Shown here one piece after another: positions 22,170 to 31,765 of a stretch of 64,000 bases of DNA (within the stretch, counting starts at the first letter, position 1; the number at the start of each line of letters is the position of its first letter). Location of the stretch: assembly GCA_037951105.1 (NCBI GenBank), contig JBAMJV010003763.1, forward strand, positions 69,501 through 133,500. The letters are read 5' to 3'. The translations under genes and the position numbers were made by a program. Below the pieces are notes generated by a model. That model ran no database searches. It saw nothing but the letters and a program-made list of their open reading frames with translations, and was not told the DNA's origin. Source of the stretch: Echinarachnius parma. Its lineage: Eukaryota > Echinodermata > Echinoidea > Clypeasteroida > Echinarachniidae.

Positions 22170-22424
22170 GATAAGGAAGAGAAATCAAAACTAGATTCGA
22201 ACAATTCGTCGCAGGCCAATTCTGCCTCTACGAGTACGACCAAGTGTACTATGAGTGCGGGAAACGCGGCTGCCGCGGCGCTGCAGAATACTGCATCCAA
22301 ACCTAAAAAAACAAGCGAGTCAAAGTCGTCCTCGTCCAAAGGCAAAGGAAAAATGCAGACCCTGCAAACTTCAGCTAAGTCAGATTCTGATCTTGCATCT
22401 CGAATGTTGACTTGTCGCACATGA
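22170..22424 (+). pseudogene. Ser/Lys-rich open segment, probable transposon-derived
   Basis: An 85-codon frame bounded by TGA at 22167 and TGA at 22422 encodes Ser/Asn/Lys-rich sequence (SSQANSASTSTTKC; KPKKTSESKSSSSKGKGK). The first in-frame ATG is internal. No domain is recognised. It lies just upstream of hAT-like fragments and may be an N-terminal remnant of the same element. Confidence 0.35.
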
Positions 22425-22629
22425 TTTTATAACTTAGCATTAATTTCCTGTGCTTCATATATGAGCTCATATTTTAAGTACTGTATAGGACTGGACTGTA
22501 AAATACATATAAAGATGGTATTTGAAATATTGTTGCCCAGTTGACCATTGTTATTGAACTGGCAGTGAAATGTGAATGTCTTAATTTAAGTATCTTAATC
22601 GAGAGTTTGCACATTTTCTTTTGTTTCAG

Positions 22630-23045
22630 GCAACATAAGTTGCAAGAAAAGGGAGAATCCTTTCTCCTTGTCAACTGATGGGAGCAACAGAGGGGGGGGG
22701 GGGGGGGCAGCTGAGCAGCTGTACCCAATAGTTGTGCGCTATTATGATGAAGAAGTAAAGTATGTGCTCTTAGAAATTGCCACAACCAAACTCGACAGGC
22801 AGGAGCATTTTCAAAACTAATAGATGTCCTCAAGCAATGCGGCATTCCCTGGAAAAAATGTAATTTGCTTTGGTGCTGACAATGCGGCTGTTATGCTGGG
22901 GATGTACAATGGGGTAGCAGCTTTAGTGCCCGAGAAAAAAGGATCCAAATGTCTTTGTCCTTGGTTGCCCATGTCACTTGCTACATCTGGCAGCGGAGAA
23001 GGGGGCTGCTGAGCCCCCAGTCTTACCTGCCGACGTAATGACAGC
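22630..23045 (+). pseudogene. hAT-like transposase fragment 1 (ZNF862/KIAA1586-like region), frameshifted
   Basis: The segment reads FSLSTDGSNRG, then EQLYPIVVRYYDEEVK, VLLEIATTK, ICFGADNAAVMLGMYNGVAA and, after a frame change near 22950, LGCPCHLLHLAAEKG. This order (DGSN; FGADNAAVM; GCPCHLLHLAA) is that of hAT-superfamily transposase-like proteins related to vertebrate ZNF862. A G run (22694-22708) and stops break the frame. A second copy of the same region lies at 29680-29990. It cannot make a working protein. Confidence 0.7.
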
Positions 23046-23657
23046 TACATGAAGAAGGAAGATACTTCCATAAGAAAAATTCCACAATTCACCCCCTTTT
23101 CATTGACATAGCAAGAACCGTCGAGAGGGGTTCAGCTGTGTCAACATCAAAGATCCAGTCTTTGCATTGTGGACATGTTCTGCAAAAAGCCTTCTGCAAG
23201 GCCAGCTACATGCTCTGGTAGCGCTGGAGCTTCACAGATGTTAAAGACAGTTTAACACCTGTTAAAGACAGGTGTTAAAGACAGTTTCTTCAGCAGACGG
23301 CAGCAGAAAAACTCCAATCAACAAAATCAGTGTCATTAGAAAGCAGACTGGTCATGCTCGGGTTGAAATTCCAGGCTCTTCCAAAGGAAGTGGTGAGATC
23401 GTTCGACAGTCACATACCTGCCAACATTTGAAAAAGAAAAATCTTACTCTCATGTGAGCGAAGCGCACATCACGAGCCCGAAACGCGCATCACGAGCGCG
23501 AAGCACGAAGTCCTTTGCAGCTGGGGTCCAGCTCTAGGGTTCTAGGGTTCCTTATTTTTCAACATATGACCACACTGAATATGTATGTGTGTATTTATAT
23601 GCACATGTTTATTTACTTTTTGAAAAGAAAGAAAGAAAAAAAAAAAAAAAAAAAAAC

Positions 23658-23693
<36 letters not shown>

Positions 23694-24150
23694 CCAGACT
23701 TTAAAAATCGTACTCGTCCGATTTTTTACCCTTTTTTGAGTAAAAAATCGGACTAAATACGACAAAATCGGACTGGTTGGCAGGTATGCAGTCAGAAGAG
23801 AAAGTTGCAACAAAGACAAGCAAGTCTCTGTTTGCTAGTACTTCACCGGAAAAAGGAAAATGCCAAGCAAAAACAACAATTTGCAGGAACCAAATCTACT
23901 TCTGTGAAAAGGAAGTTCTCAGAAAGCATCTACTGGAGCTCGATCTACGTGTCTTGGAATAGACTCCTTCTGCAGACAGCAGCAGGCAGACGCGAACCAA
24001 CAAAAGCAGCGTCATCGGAAAGTAGACTGTTCCTGATCCGGTTGGAATTCCAGTACTTCCAACGTCAAAAGATGAGGTTGCAACAAAGACAAGCCAGTCT
24101 CTGTTAGGTAGTACTTTCATCAGGCAAAGAAACCAGAACGTCAATGACGT
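23046..24150. repeat. Decayed transposon sequence with poly(A)/poly(T) hairpin
   Basis: Two patches, CATGCTCTGGTAGCGCTGGA (about 23209) and CTCCAATCAACAAAATCAGT (about 23312), recur close together at about 30706-30765. A run of about 21 A (23636-23656), a three-base spacer and about 34 T (to 23693) form a perfect hairpin. AGTTGCAACAAAGACAAG recurs at 23803 and 24070, and a GGCACCAAATCTAC-like block near 23890 recurs at 26048. Open frames at 23272, 23777 and 23805 are transposon remnants. Confidence 0.55.
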
Positions 24151-24153
24151 AGC

Positions 24154-26009
24154 GCTCATCCGGCATCTCGCAACATCAAATATCGCAAATTTCATGTGGT
24201 ACACTTTTCAACTGGTCAAAAAATACAAATTTGATGCCCTGGAAGAGACATAAAAAAAAAATGTAAACAAATTAGAGTGAAAAAAATATAAATTTGACGC
24301 CCCGGAAGGGACATGGGGAAAAAAAATAATAATAATAATAATAATAAAAAAATAAATTTTAAAAAAGGAAAACAAAATTATAGCTGATTGCACCACTGGG
24401 TCCCTTCCAGGGCTCCATAAAAAAAAAAAAATGATAAAGAAAAAAAAATGTCAAAAAAAGTAATAATTAACAAATTATACAATTCTGTGTAGAAGTTTGG
24501 CATACCAAACTTAGTTCTACCAGATAAAGCAAACCAAAAATCAGTTGACAAATGAAGAGGGATTTTTTGTGATTTTGAATAAATGTGCATAAATTTGTTG
24601 CATACATTTGCATCTGCCTTTTCATAAGGTGCCTTGATGTGAATTACTTGTTGTCTTTTTAGCAGAAGATGGATACCTGTACTAAGATGAGTTCATGCAC
24701 ACTCCAACTTAGTGGAGTGGTAGCAAGGATGAAGGCACAACAAATATCTCCACAAGCAGCTCAGGACATGATCAACCGTATCATTGAAGAAATGGATTGT
24801 TCCATAGAAAACTTGAAAGATTAATAGATAATATAATGATACATGCATTAAACAATAACAAAGGAAACTTTGTGATCCTTTAGCCATTTTGCACTCGGGC
24901 GTGTTTTATCATCCCGTAGTATTGTTTATAATATACATGAGTACAACATGTTGCCCAGCATCGCGTCGAGGACGCAGGATCACACATCAAACTATGCACA
25001 GCAAATTGAGATTTAATTACCCTTTATTTATGTATTTTATGTCAAGAGATGTTAATGGTCAAGTTCTTTGCCTTTTCAAATTCATAAGAATGTTATTTCA
25101 TAGGACACAATGAAAATTCACTGTGTGCTAAGAGTACAGCATTACATGATGAAAGGAACTGTTGAACTTGCATAATTGAATCAGGAAAATAACTGTGAAT
25201 AGTATGAATGGTGCCAATAACAATAACATAACTGTCATGTTTTAAAAACAACATTTTTGAATAAAAATGTATAAATTAGCATCATAAATAGCGTACCAAA
25301 CTTAGTTCTACCAGATAAAGCAAACCAAATAAAAATCAGTTGACAAATGAAGAGGTATTTTTTGTGATTTTGAATAAATTTGCATAATTAATGAATTTTG
25401 GAATTCTGTGTACAAATTTTGAAGCCCCCAATTAGCTCTATGAGCTAAAGTAAACCAAATCAAAATGGGTTGAGAAATGAAGTTCTAAGCATTTTTTAAA
25501 ATTTTGAATAAATTTGCATAAATTAGCATACTTAATGAATTTCAAAATTTTGTGCACAAGTTTTGAAGCCCCCAGCTCGCCCTATCAGACAAAACAAACA
25601 GAATGAAAATCGGTCAAGAAATAGGAAGAAGCAATTTTTATTATTTTTGGAATAAATTTGCATAAATTACCATAATTAATCAATGGAGCAAAATCTCAAA
25701 ATTCTGTTCAGAAGTTTAGTGTACCAAATTTAGCTCTACCAGATAAAGCAAACCAAATCAAAATCGGTCGAGAAATGAAGGAGAAGAAGCATTTTTTGTG
25801 ATTTCGAATAAATTTGCATAAATTACCATAGATAATAAATTTCACGATTCTGTGTAGAAGTTTTAAATCCCCCTCCTAGCCCTATCTTATGAAACAATCA
25901 GAATCAAAATCGGTTGAAAAATAACGAAGAAGAAGCATTTTGAAAACTGTGGACGGACGACGGACGCCACACCATGGCATAAGCTCATCGGCCCTTCGCG
26001 CCGGATGAG
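24154..26009. repeat. Large AT-rich dispersed repeat K, copy 1
   Basis: The left boundary GCTCATCCGGC is inverted relative to the right boundary GCCGGATGAGC. The interior carries about five diverged direct copies of a roughly 135-180-bp unit (CCAGATAAAGCAAACCAAAT; AAAATCGGTYGAGAAATGAA; AATAAATTTGCATAAATTA) and ends ACGGACGACGGACGCCA. The copy at 45021-48571 has the same ends. No coding capacity; the superfamily is unknown. Confidence 0.7.
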
Positions 26010-26027
26010 CTAAAAAGCCAAGGAAAA

Positions 26028-26357
26028 ATGACACCTCAGCGGTTTGCTGGCACCAAATCTACTACTGTGAAAAGGAAGTTTAAAAAGGCATCTACAGAAA
26101 CCACTGCTTCGACTGTGAATGTGTTTGTGATATGTACATGTACATGCCTTTTAGTAGTTCACCTAAAAGCGATCGATACCAAGCCAGCTGCAGGATCTAC
26201 CGCTCCCCTGGAGGCAAATCGTGACCCCCCTACCCTGTACCCTGTCACTGCCCAGCAGCCCGATGCCACTCCATCCTCAAGAAGTCATCAAACATCACTT
26301 CATCTTGATAGGCGAGTTCAGTTATGGGGGTATTGCATCTCTAAAAAATTGATTTAG
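26028..26357 (+). pseudogene. Transposon-associated open segment, unknown
   Basis: A 109-codon frame begins RFAGTKSTTVKRKFKKAST, closely resembling AGTKSTSVKRKFSES encoded near 23890. Thr/Ala/Pro-rich sequence follows. No domain is recognised. The pair of related segments suggests copies of one transposon-encoded N-terminal region. Confidence 0.35.
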
Positions 26358-26648
26358 TAACACACCAAAGTCACACAACTCTTTCGCCCATTTATAAAAA
26401 TAAATATCAGCATGGAATGATGCAGTAATGATGTTAGCACCATCATATTCACAATATGTTATTGTTGGTGTTCTCATTGTAACCAATACATGTATGAGTA
26501 ATTGTTATATGCTTGCCAATGTCAGGGTCTTATTAAAGAAAATAAATGTGGATATGCATTGATTGGTAAATGCTGAAAGCTTATGTTCATTCAAATGCTA
26601 CATGTTAATGAACAAATCCTCTTTATTTGTATTTTTGTTTAATTCACA

Positions 26649-27060
26649 GGTCAACCCCATCCAAGAGATTCCGAAGTAATCCTTCCCCTGTACCATCGCA
26701 GACCATTGTCCACGATGCCTTAAGAGAGTGGGGAAGAAACATGCTTAAAGAATGTAAAGGAGATGCCCTCAAAATACTAAACAATGAGGCACGGAATTCT
26801 GGAAAGTCGGATGGATGCCGCTACTCAGAAGAAGTTAAACGCCTGGCCCTCGCAATCTACTACCACTCTCCGAAGTGCTATCGCTATTTGAGGAGAATAT
26901 TCACCTTACCTTCGATAGTGACTTTAAAGTTTTCTAAGATCAGTACACGGAGAACCAGGTTTCACGATGGACAATATTCGTGCTGTTCGTAGGATAATGG
27001 CCAATCATAGAGACCAGCTCTACTGGACGGTCATGATTGACAGCATGTGCATAAAATCAA
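26649..27060 (+). pseudogene. THAP9/P-element- or Kolobok-like transposase, N-terminal fragment
   Basis: An acceptor-like AATTCACAG precedes 26649. The frame encodes SKRFRSNPSPVPSQTIVHDA and then CRYSEEVKRLALAIYYHSPK, YRYLRRIFTLPS. From memory, a Tyr-Ser-x-Glu-Val-Lys...Tyr-Ser-Pro-Lys...Leu-Pro block follows the DNA-binding part of THAP9 and related transposases. Downstream, in another frame, VMIDSMCIKSKV (near 27035) resembles the first catalytic-Asp region. Stops and frame changes make it a relic. Confidence 0.5.
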
Positions 27061-27180
27061 AAGTTTGGTAATTAACTTTCATTATACTTGGTCGGCGTCG
27101 CTCAATCATGAGTTACATATACACCTGAATGCCAGAATCGCCATGGAGGATCATGGAGTTCTCAACCCAAATACTGCGGT

Positions 27181-28032
27181 ATGTTTTCTGGCAACCTCCA
27201 CTTGGCATCAGCGGTAACAGCATCTGGAAACCGTTTCCAGAAAATTGCAACATTGGCCAAATTCACCAACTTTAACTTTTTGTCTAGGACTCACTTAACA
27301 AATATCCAAAAGCTGTACATTGCGCCAGCAATCAATGACTTCTATAGCAAGAAACAGGATGAACTATTTGAGCCGTACAGTGCACTTGCATCAGCGGTAA
27401 CAGCATCTGGAAACAGTTTCCAGAAAATTGCCACCATGGCCAAATTCACCAATTTGTACTTTTTGTCTAGGACAAATATCCAGAAGCTGTACATTGCGCC
27501 AGCAATCAACGACTTCTATGGCAAGAAACAGGATGAACTTTTTGAGCGGTACAGTGGACTTGATGTCAATCTGTCCGGAGATGGGCGAGCTGATTCGCCG
27601 GGATACAGCGCTAGTATAATAAGCTACCCCTTCTGTGATGAAGAACACAAACAAATCCTCCATACCACAACAGTGCTGGTGCAGGAGGCAGGTGGCAAGT
27701 CCCCTAACATGAAGCGCATTGGTTTCGAGCGAGGTCTTGATTTTGTGAGGAGCAAGGTAAACTTGGCCAGCATTGTGACAGATGCTCATCCTCAGATAGC
27801 GGCCTTGGTGAAGATCTCAACAAAATATGAGCCAATCCATCATCAGTGGGACATTTGGCACGGATGTAAGAACCTCATGAAGAAAGTTAGAAGAAGGTTG
27901 AAATGGAGAAGAAAGTACAACAAGCGCACAAAGAAACAAGCTGGTCCTGTTCCGGAGCCCAAATCTTCCAGGACAATTGGTACTAATTTGCCTACGGTCC
28001 AGTACGAGGCAGAAGAGGTTGAAAGAGGCTGA
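27181..28032 (+). pseudogene. DDE-type transposase fragment with internal tandem duplication
   Basis: The 283-codon frame contains two copies of ASAVTASGN.FQKIA.AKFTN, LSRT, NIQKLYIAPAINDFY and KKQDELFE (nucleotides about 27197-27386 and 27387-27575). It then has LSGDGRADSPGYSA, IVTDAHPQIAALVK and HHQWDIWHGCKNLMKK. The pattern GDGR-DSPG ... TD-H ... DIWH belongs to a transposase family common in fish, cnidarian and urchin genomes; I place it near Kolobok/THAP elements from memory only. The C-terminal Lys/Arg-rich end runs into a TTCCAGGACAATT motif that is triplicated at 28800-29160. Confidence 0.6.
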
Positions 28033-28203
28033 AGACATGGAAGGATTGGATGCTCAATTTCCCTTCTTCAATCACTATACCACCTTGTCTTAAAAGTATT
28101 AAAACCCAACATAAAGCATGTGATGTTCTCACAAATGAAGGAAACAAAAATACCCCGGATGTTGAATAAAATTTTGTATTTTCCTTTTGTTTTCTTATAT
28201 TGC

Positions 28204-28617
28204 AGCATGTGCTGGGACAAGCTCAGCATCAACATTCTGATTGCCGAGGTGGTCTTGGCAAACCCATACCAATTCAGATTTAAAACGACTGACAGGGCCA
28301 AGGCGTGGTAGTTGGTGGCCGCAGCAATGCAAAAGCGAGGATATCGCGTTGACGCCCGCTCGGTCCGCGACCGCATCAACACCCTCAAAGACCAAATAAA
28401 GGCGAAGAACAATATAGGGCGGGCGGCAACCGGAATCGCGGTGGAGGAGACTGATGAGGAGAAGACGATAAGGGAAGCGATAGAGACAATGATTCAGGAG
28501 GAAGAGGATATTGAATTGGTGAAGGGGAAAAATGGATCGACGCCTCTGGCAATTAGGCTTCCCTTTCATGTGGTGTTAATATTTTTGATACCATGTAAGG
28601 CAACATCTTATCAATGA
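28204..28617 (+). pseudogene. Myb/SANT-like DNA-binding protein with in-frame stop
   Basis: An acceptor-like TATATTGCAG ends at 28204. The frame reads CWDKLSINILIAEVVLANPY, QFRFKTTDRAKAW, then TAG at 28309-28311, and continues LVAAAMQKRGYRVDARSVRD, RINTLKDQIKAKNN and an acidic helix. The spacing (ADxLLxxEV...KxR...AW...SVRDR...LK...K) is that of Myb/SANT-like domains encoded by transposons. The TAG replaces the codon after the conserved Trp, so only a downstream ATG product or read-through would be possible. Confidence 0.6.
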
Positions 28618-28740
28618 CATATTGGTGCAAGATAGGAACAATTAGTTGTACTGTTTATTTCTTCAAAATCACGAAAGCACATTTGGGAATTATTTAGTTT
28701 TTTTGTCAGTGTTTGGTTATTATACATGTAGCTGTTCCTT

Positions 28741-29273
28741 TCAAAAATGAAAAGTACACTATCGATTTTAGTACGCTTAGTATTAACCGTTTTTTTCTTT
28801 CTTTTTCTTCCAGGACAATTAATACTAATTTGCCTACGGTCTGGGATGATGAGGCAGAAGAGGATGATGAGGCAGAAGAGGATGATGGAGTAGTGAGGGA
28901 GGCTGAACTCAATAATGAAAAGTACACTATCGATTTTAGTACGCTTAGTATTAACCGTTTTTTTCTTTCTTTTTCTTCCAGGACAATTAATACTAATTTG
29001 CCTACGGTCTGGGATGATGAGGCAGAAGAGGATGATGAGGCAGAAGAGGATGATGGAGTAGTGAGGGAGGCTGAACTCAATAATGAAAAGTACACTATCG
29101 ATTTTAGTACGCTTAGTATTAACCGTTTTTTTCTTTCTTTTTCTTCCAGGACAATTAATACTAATTTGCCTACGGTCTGGGATGATGAGGCAGAAGAGGA
29201 TGATGGAGTAGCGAGGGAGGCTGAAGATGTGGAAGGTTTGTATGCTGAGGAGCAGTGTCCTAACTTGGATTGA
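28741..29273 (+). repeat. Three tandem copies of a ~170-bp acceptor-plus-exon unit
   Basis: The units start near 28747, 28916 and 29084. Each has ATGAAAAGTACACTATCG, CGCTTAGTATTAACCG, a pyrimidine tract CTTTCTTTTTCTTCCAG, then GACAATTAATACTAATTTGC and GATGATGAGGCAGAAGAG. Each therefore carries a strong acceptor followed by an acidic coding segment (TNLPTVWDDEAEEDD). All three stay open in one 186-codon frame. The ancestral form is at 27966-28030 inside the transposase. The third copy has one fewer internal GAGGCAGAAGAGGATGAT block. Confidence 0.85.
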
Positions 29274-29284
29274 TTCTTTCCTGA

Positions 29285-29460
29285 ATAGTCGACGGTAGAG
29301 AGTCATCCTTAGAAATGGAGTTTCAAGATGGAGGAACGTGACAAGTGGAGTCCCGCAAGGGTCTTTATTGGGCCCACTCCTTTTCCTGTTCTACGTGAAG
29401 GACTTACCCGACTCTGTATTCTCAACTGCAAAAATTGTTTGCTGATGACACTTAGATTTA
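29285..29460 (+). pseudogene. LINE (CR1/Jockey-like) reverse-transcriptase fragment
   Basis: Frames encode [20 protein letters not shown], then YVKDLPDSV and, after a one-base frame change near 29433, KLFADDT. The order SGVPQGS...GPLLF...FADD matches reverse-transcriptase motifs of CR1/Jockey-type LINEs. Only about 60 codons remain. Confidence 0.7.
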
Positions 29461-29679
29461 ACGTAGAGCAGAGTGTCTCACCCCCTTGCACTTTCCATCA
29501 AGAAAGCAAAAAAAAACAAAATAAGGATGAGCTGGAGGATGCACTCCTGGGCTGCTTTGAACAGAAAGATTCGTCAATCGACCCCCTTTTCTTAGACATA
29601 GCACAAACCTTAAGAAAACTCCCACCTATAAATTCAATCAAAACACTAAATTTGAAATGTACCAATTAGTTCATCAGGC
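29461..29679 (+). pseudogene. Acidic transposon-encoded segment, possible BESS-like tail
   Basis: An open segment encodes KDELEDALLGCFEQKDSSID, PLFLDIAQTLRKLPP. The Leu-x-Ile-Ala-x-Thr-Leu-Arg-Lys-Leu-Pro-Pro helix resembles the BESS motif that accompanies MADF/Myb domains in insects and transposons. The similarity is weak. Confidence 0.3.
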
Positions 29680-30600
29680 TGAGAAGGAGTTTGCTACTAC
29701 GACGATGAGAAGCAGGTTGTCAGCGCCCTTCTCGAAATTGCAACCACAAAGGAGAGATCCACAGGAAAGAACATCTTCACACTTCTTGACGATGTGATGA
29801 AACAAAACAGCATTCCGCGGAAAAGTGTTGTTTGCTTTGGTGCGGATAATGCTGCTGTTATGCTGGGAAGTCGCAGCCTTTGTCAAAAAACAGAAGGATC
29901 CAACTGTGTTCAGAATCGGGTGCCCATGTCACCTACTGCACCTTGAAGCGGAAAAGAGATGGAGAATCCGGGGCAGATACTTCGAATGACTTTGTGATTG
30001 CGACGGATTAACTTGTTAGTTGGAATGGAAACGTCCGTGTATTGACACGGCCTGGTATTAGCGGTATTGACTTGAGCTTACACACGTGAGTCTATGGAGT
30101 ATTATACGGCGTATTGATCGGTCACCGACTGCTATGTCAATGAGACTTTGTTGTACTGATATGAATTGTAATTCTGTGCCAGTGAATTTGAACTTGAACT
30201 TGGCTGCCATTGTCACCTACTGACATAGGTCTATATATTACTACCTTGAAAAGTCGAGCAAGAGGAACAAAGAGTTTAAGCAAGTGCAAGTGTCCCAACT
30301 CATGCCATATGAAAGCATGTATGCACAATGTGGTTGTCTTAGGAGAAATCACTTGACAGGCTTTTGGAACAGTGGGTTCCGCTCGAGGAATATTTTACGC
30401 AAAGAAGCTGCACAACTTGGAGGAGATATGAGACAGACAGCAGGATCCTGCCCCCCCCCCCCCCCCCCCCCCCCAAGAAAAAAAATCATGCCATCTTAAA
30501 GCATGTCTGCACAAGGTGGTTGCCCTTGGAGAAATCGCTTGACAGGCTCTCTAATAGACCAATGGGATGCACTCGAGGAATATTTCCACAAAGAAGCTGC
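29680..30600 (+). pseudogene. hAT-like transposase fragment 2 (ZNF862-like), broken
   Basis: Reads YDDEKQVVSALLEIATTK, FTLLDDVMKQNSIPRKS, VVCFGADNAAVMLG and, in another frame, IGCPCHLLHLEAEKR (to about 29955). A second part, from about 30320, reads LLEQWVPLEEYF and (about 30495-30560) ILKHVCTRWLPLEKSLDRL. That last block is a conserved hAT-like KH-TRWL-LE motif. Long C runs (30450-30474 and 30610-30626) and stops interrupt it. The same domain order as fragment 1 shows two insertions or a duplication of one family. Confidence 0.65.
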
Positions 30601-30769
30601 ACAACTAATGCCCCCCCCCCCCCCCAGCTGTGTCAACAACAAATATCCAGTATTTGCATCGTGGACATGATTCTTCCCAAAAGCCATCTGCAAGGCCAGC
30701 TACATGACATGCTCTGGTAGCGCTGGAGCTACAGAATATCTCCAATCAACAAAATCAGTGTCATTAGAA

Positions 30770-31085
30770 AGTAGTGTCAAGCTACCAAACCTCATCAGGG
30801 AAGGATTCGGCCTTGCAGCGCAAAAATGAAAGCAGTCGCCCCAAACTCTATGTGCACTGCCATGCTCACAGACTCAATCTTGCTTTGCAGCAGAGCATCT
30901 CGAGCAACACTGAACTACGCAACTACCTTGGTGTCAGACAGTTGCTGTACAATTTCATTGAAGGAAGTTGAAAACATCATGAAGTATTTGCAAAGATTCA
31001 GAGGGAAGCAGGCCAGAAATCTAAAGTTCTAAAAGGCCAGTGCGACACACGATGGTCATGTCGTTATGCTGCCGTAGGAATCAAA
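30770..31085 (+). pseudogene. hAT-like (ZMYM1/DUF4371-type) transposase fragment
   Basis: Frames encode SSRPKLYVHCHAHRLNLALQ, then LLYNFIEGS and, after a frame change, KIQREAGQ and KGQCDTRWSCRYAA. The HCHAHRLNLAL...F--GS...DTRW-CRYAA order is that of ZMYM1-like hAT-derived proteins. It is truncated at about 31085, where a different reverse-transcriptase fragment begins. Confidence 0.65.
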
Positions 31086-31560
31086 AGCAAATCTCTGTTG
31101 GCTGGATCGACCTCAGGAACGCGTTCGGGAGCATCCCCCATCCCGTCATCCGGATCGTGCTGACCACGCTTGGGGTCCCCATATCTATTGTGACGCTTAT
31201 CATGGACGTGTACTCGGGAGCGAGTACTATGTTCATGGTCGACGGTGGGCAGACGGGCAGGGTTGACGTCAACCCCGGTTGTGAAGCAGGGCTGTCCGAT
31301 GTCGCCAGTTCTCTTCAACCTATCGATCAAACTCATCATCAGAGCGGTAAAGAAGAGGGCCACTGACGAGCGCCTGGGAGCCACCATTCATGGCAAGCAA
31401 ATCTCCATCCTAGCTTATGCCGACGACCTAGACATTTTGAGCAGCACCTCCCAGTGCCTCCAGTCCCTCTTGGTGTCAGACAAAGCCAAAAGAGCCAGGG
31501 CAATACTTCTCTCTCTGCAATCAGAAAGTCGGGAGAGGATGGTGCAAGGACAGAAGTAAA
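31086..31560 (+). pseudogene. LINE reverse-transcriptase fragment (R2/NeSL-like), frameshifted
   Basis: The first frame reads VGWIDLRNAFGSIPHPVI and VYSGASTMFMVDGGQTG. The second, after a shift near 31265, reads TPVVKQGCPMSPVLFNLSI and ILAYADDLDILSS. These are RT motifs: the Asp-x3-Ala-Phe block, KQGCPMSP, and the YADD catalytic pair. QGCP-SP and YADDL suggest an R2/NeSL-type non-LTR element. About 150 codons remain. Confidence 0.72.
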
Positions 31561-31625
31561 CACCACTCATAGGCTTTGCTCTAGCCATCGATGCCACGTT
31601 CCAACTGGCGGACAGATTTCATTAA
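31501..31625. repeat. Left member of a direct-repeat pair flanking the cassette array
   Basis: ATACTTCTCTCTCTGCAAT, GGAGAGGATGGTGCAAGGAC and CTCATAGGCTT recur in the same order at 36117-36235, on the far side of the cassette array. It overlaps the 3' end of the reverse-transcriptase fragment. Confidence 0.7.
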
Positions 31626-31765
31626 CATCTAGACTATGAAACTAAAACTACAAAAGAAAAGAAAATACTGATTGATAAAGCGATTCTCTTAAAAGATTAA
31701 TTATGCTTCTCGGACCAAAATTATCAAAAAAGTATTGATTATCTACCTAATTTGATCCCAGATCG

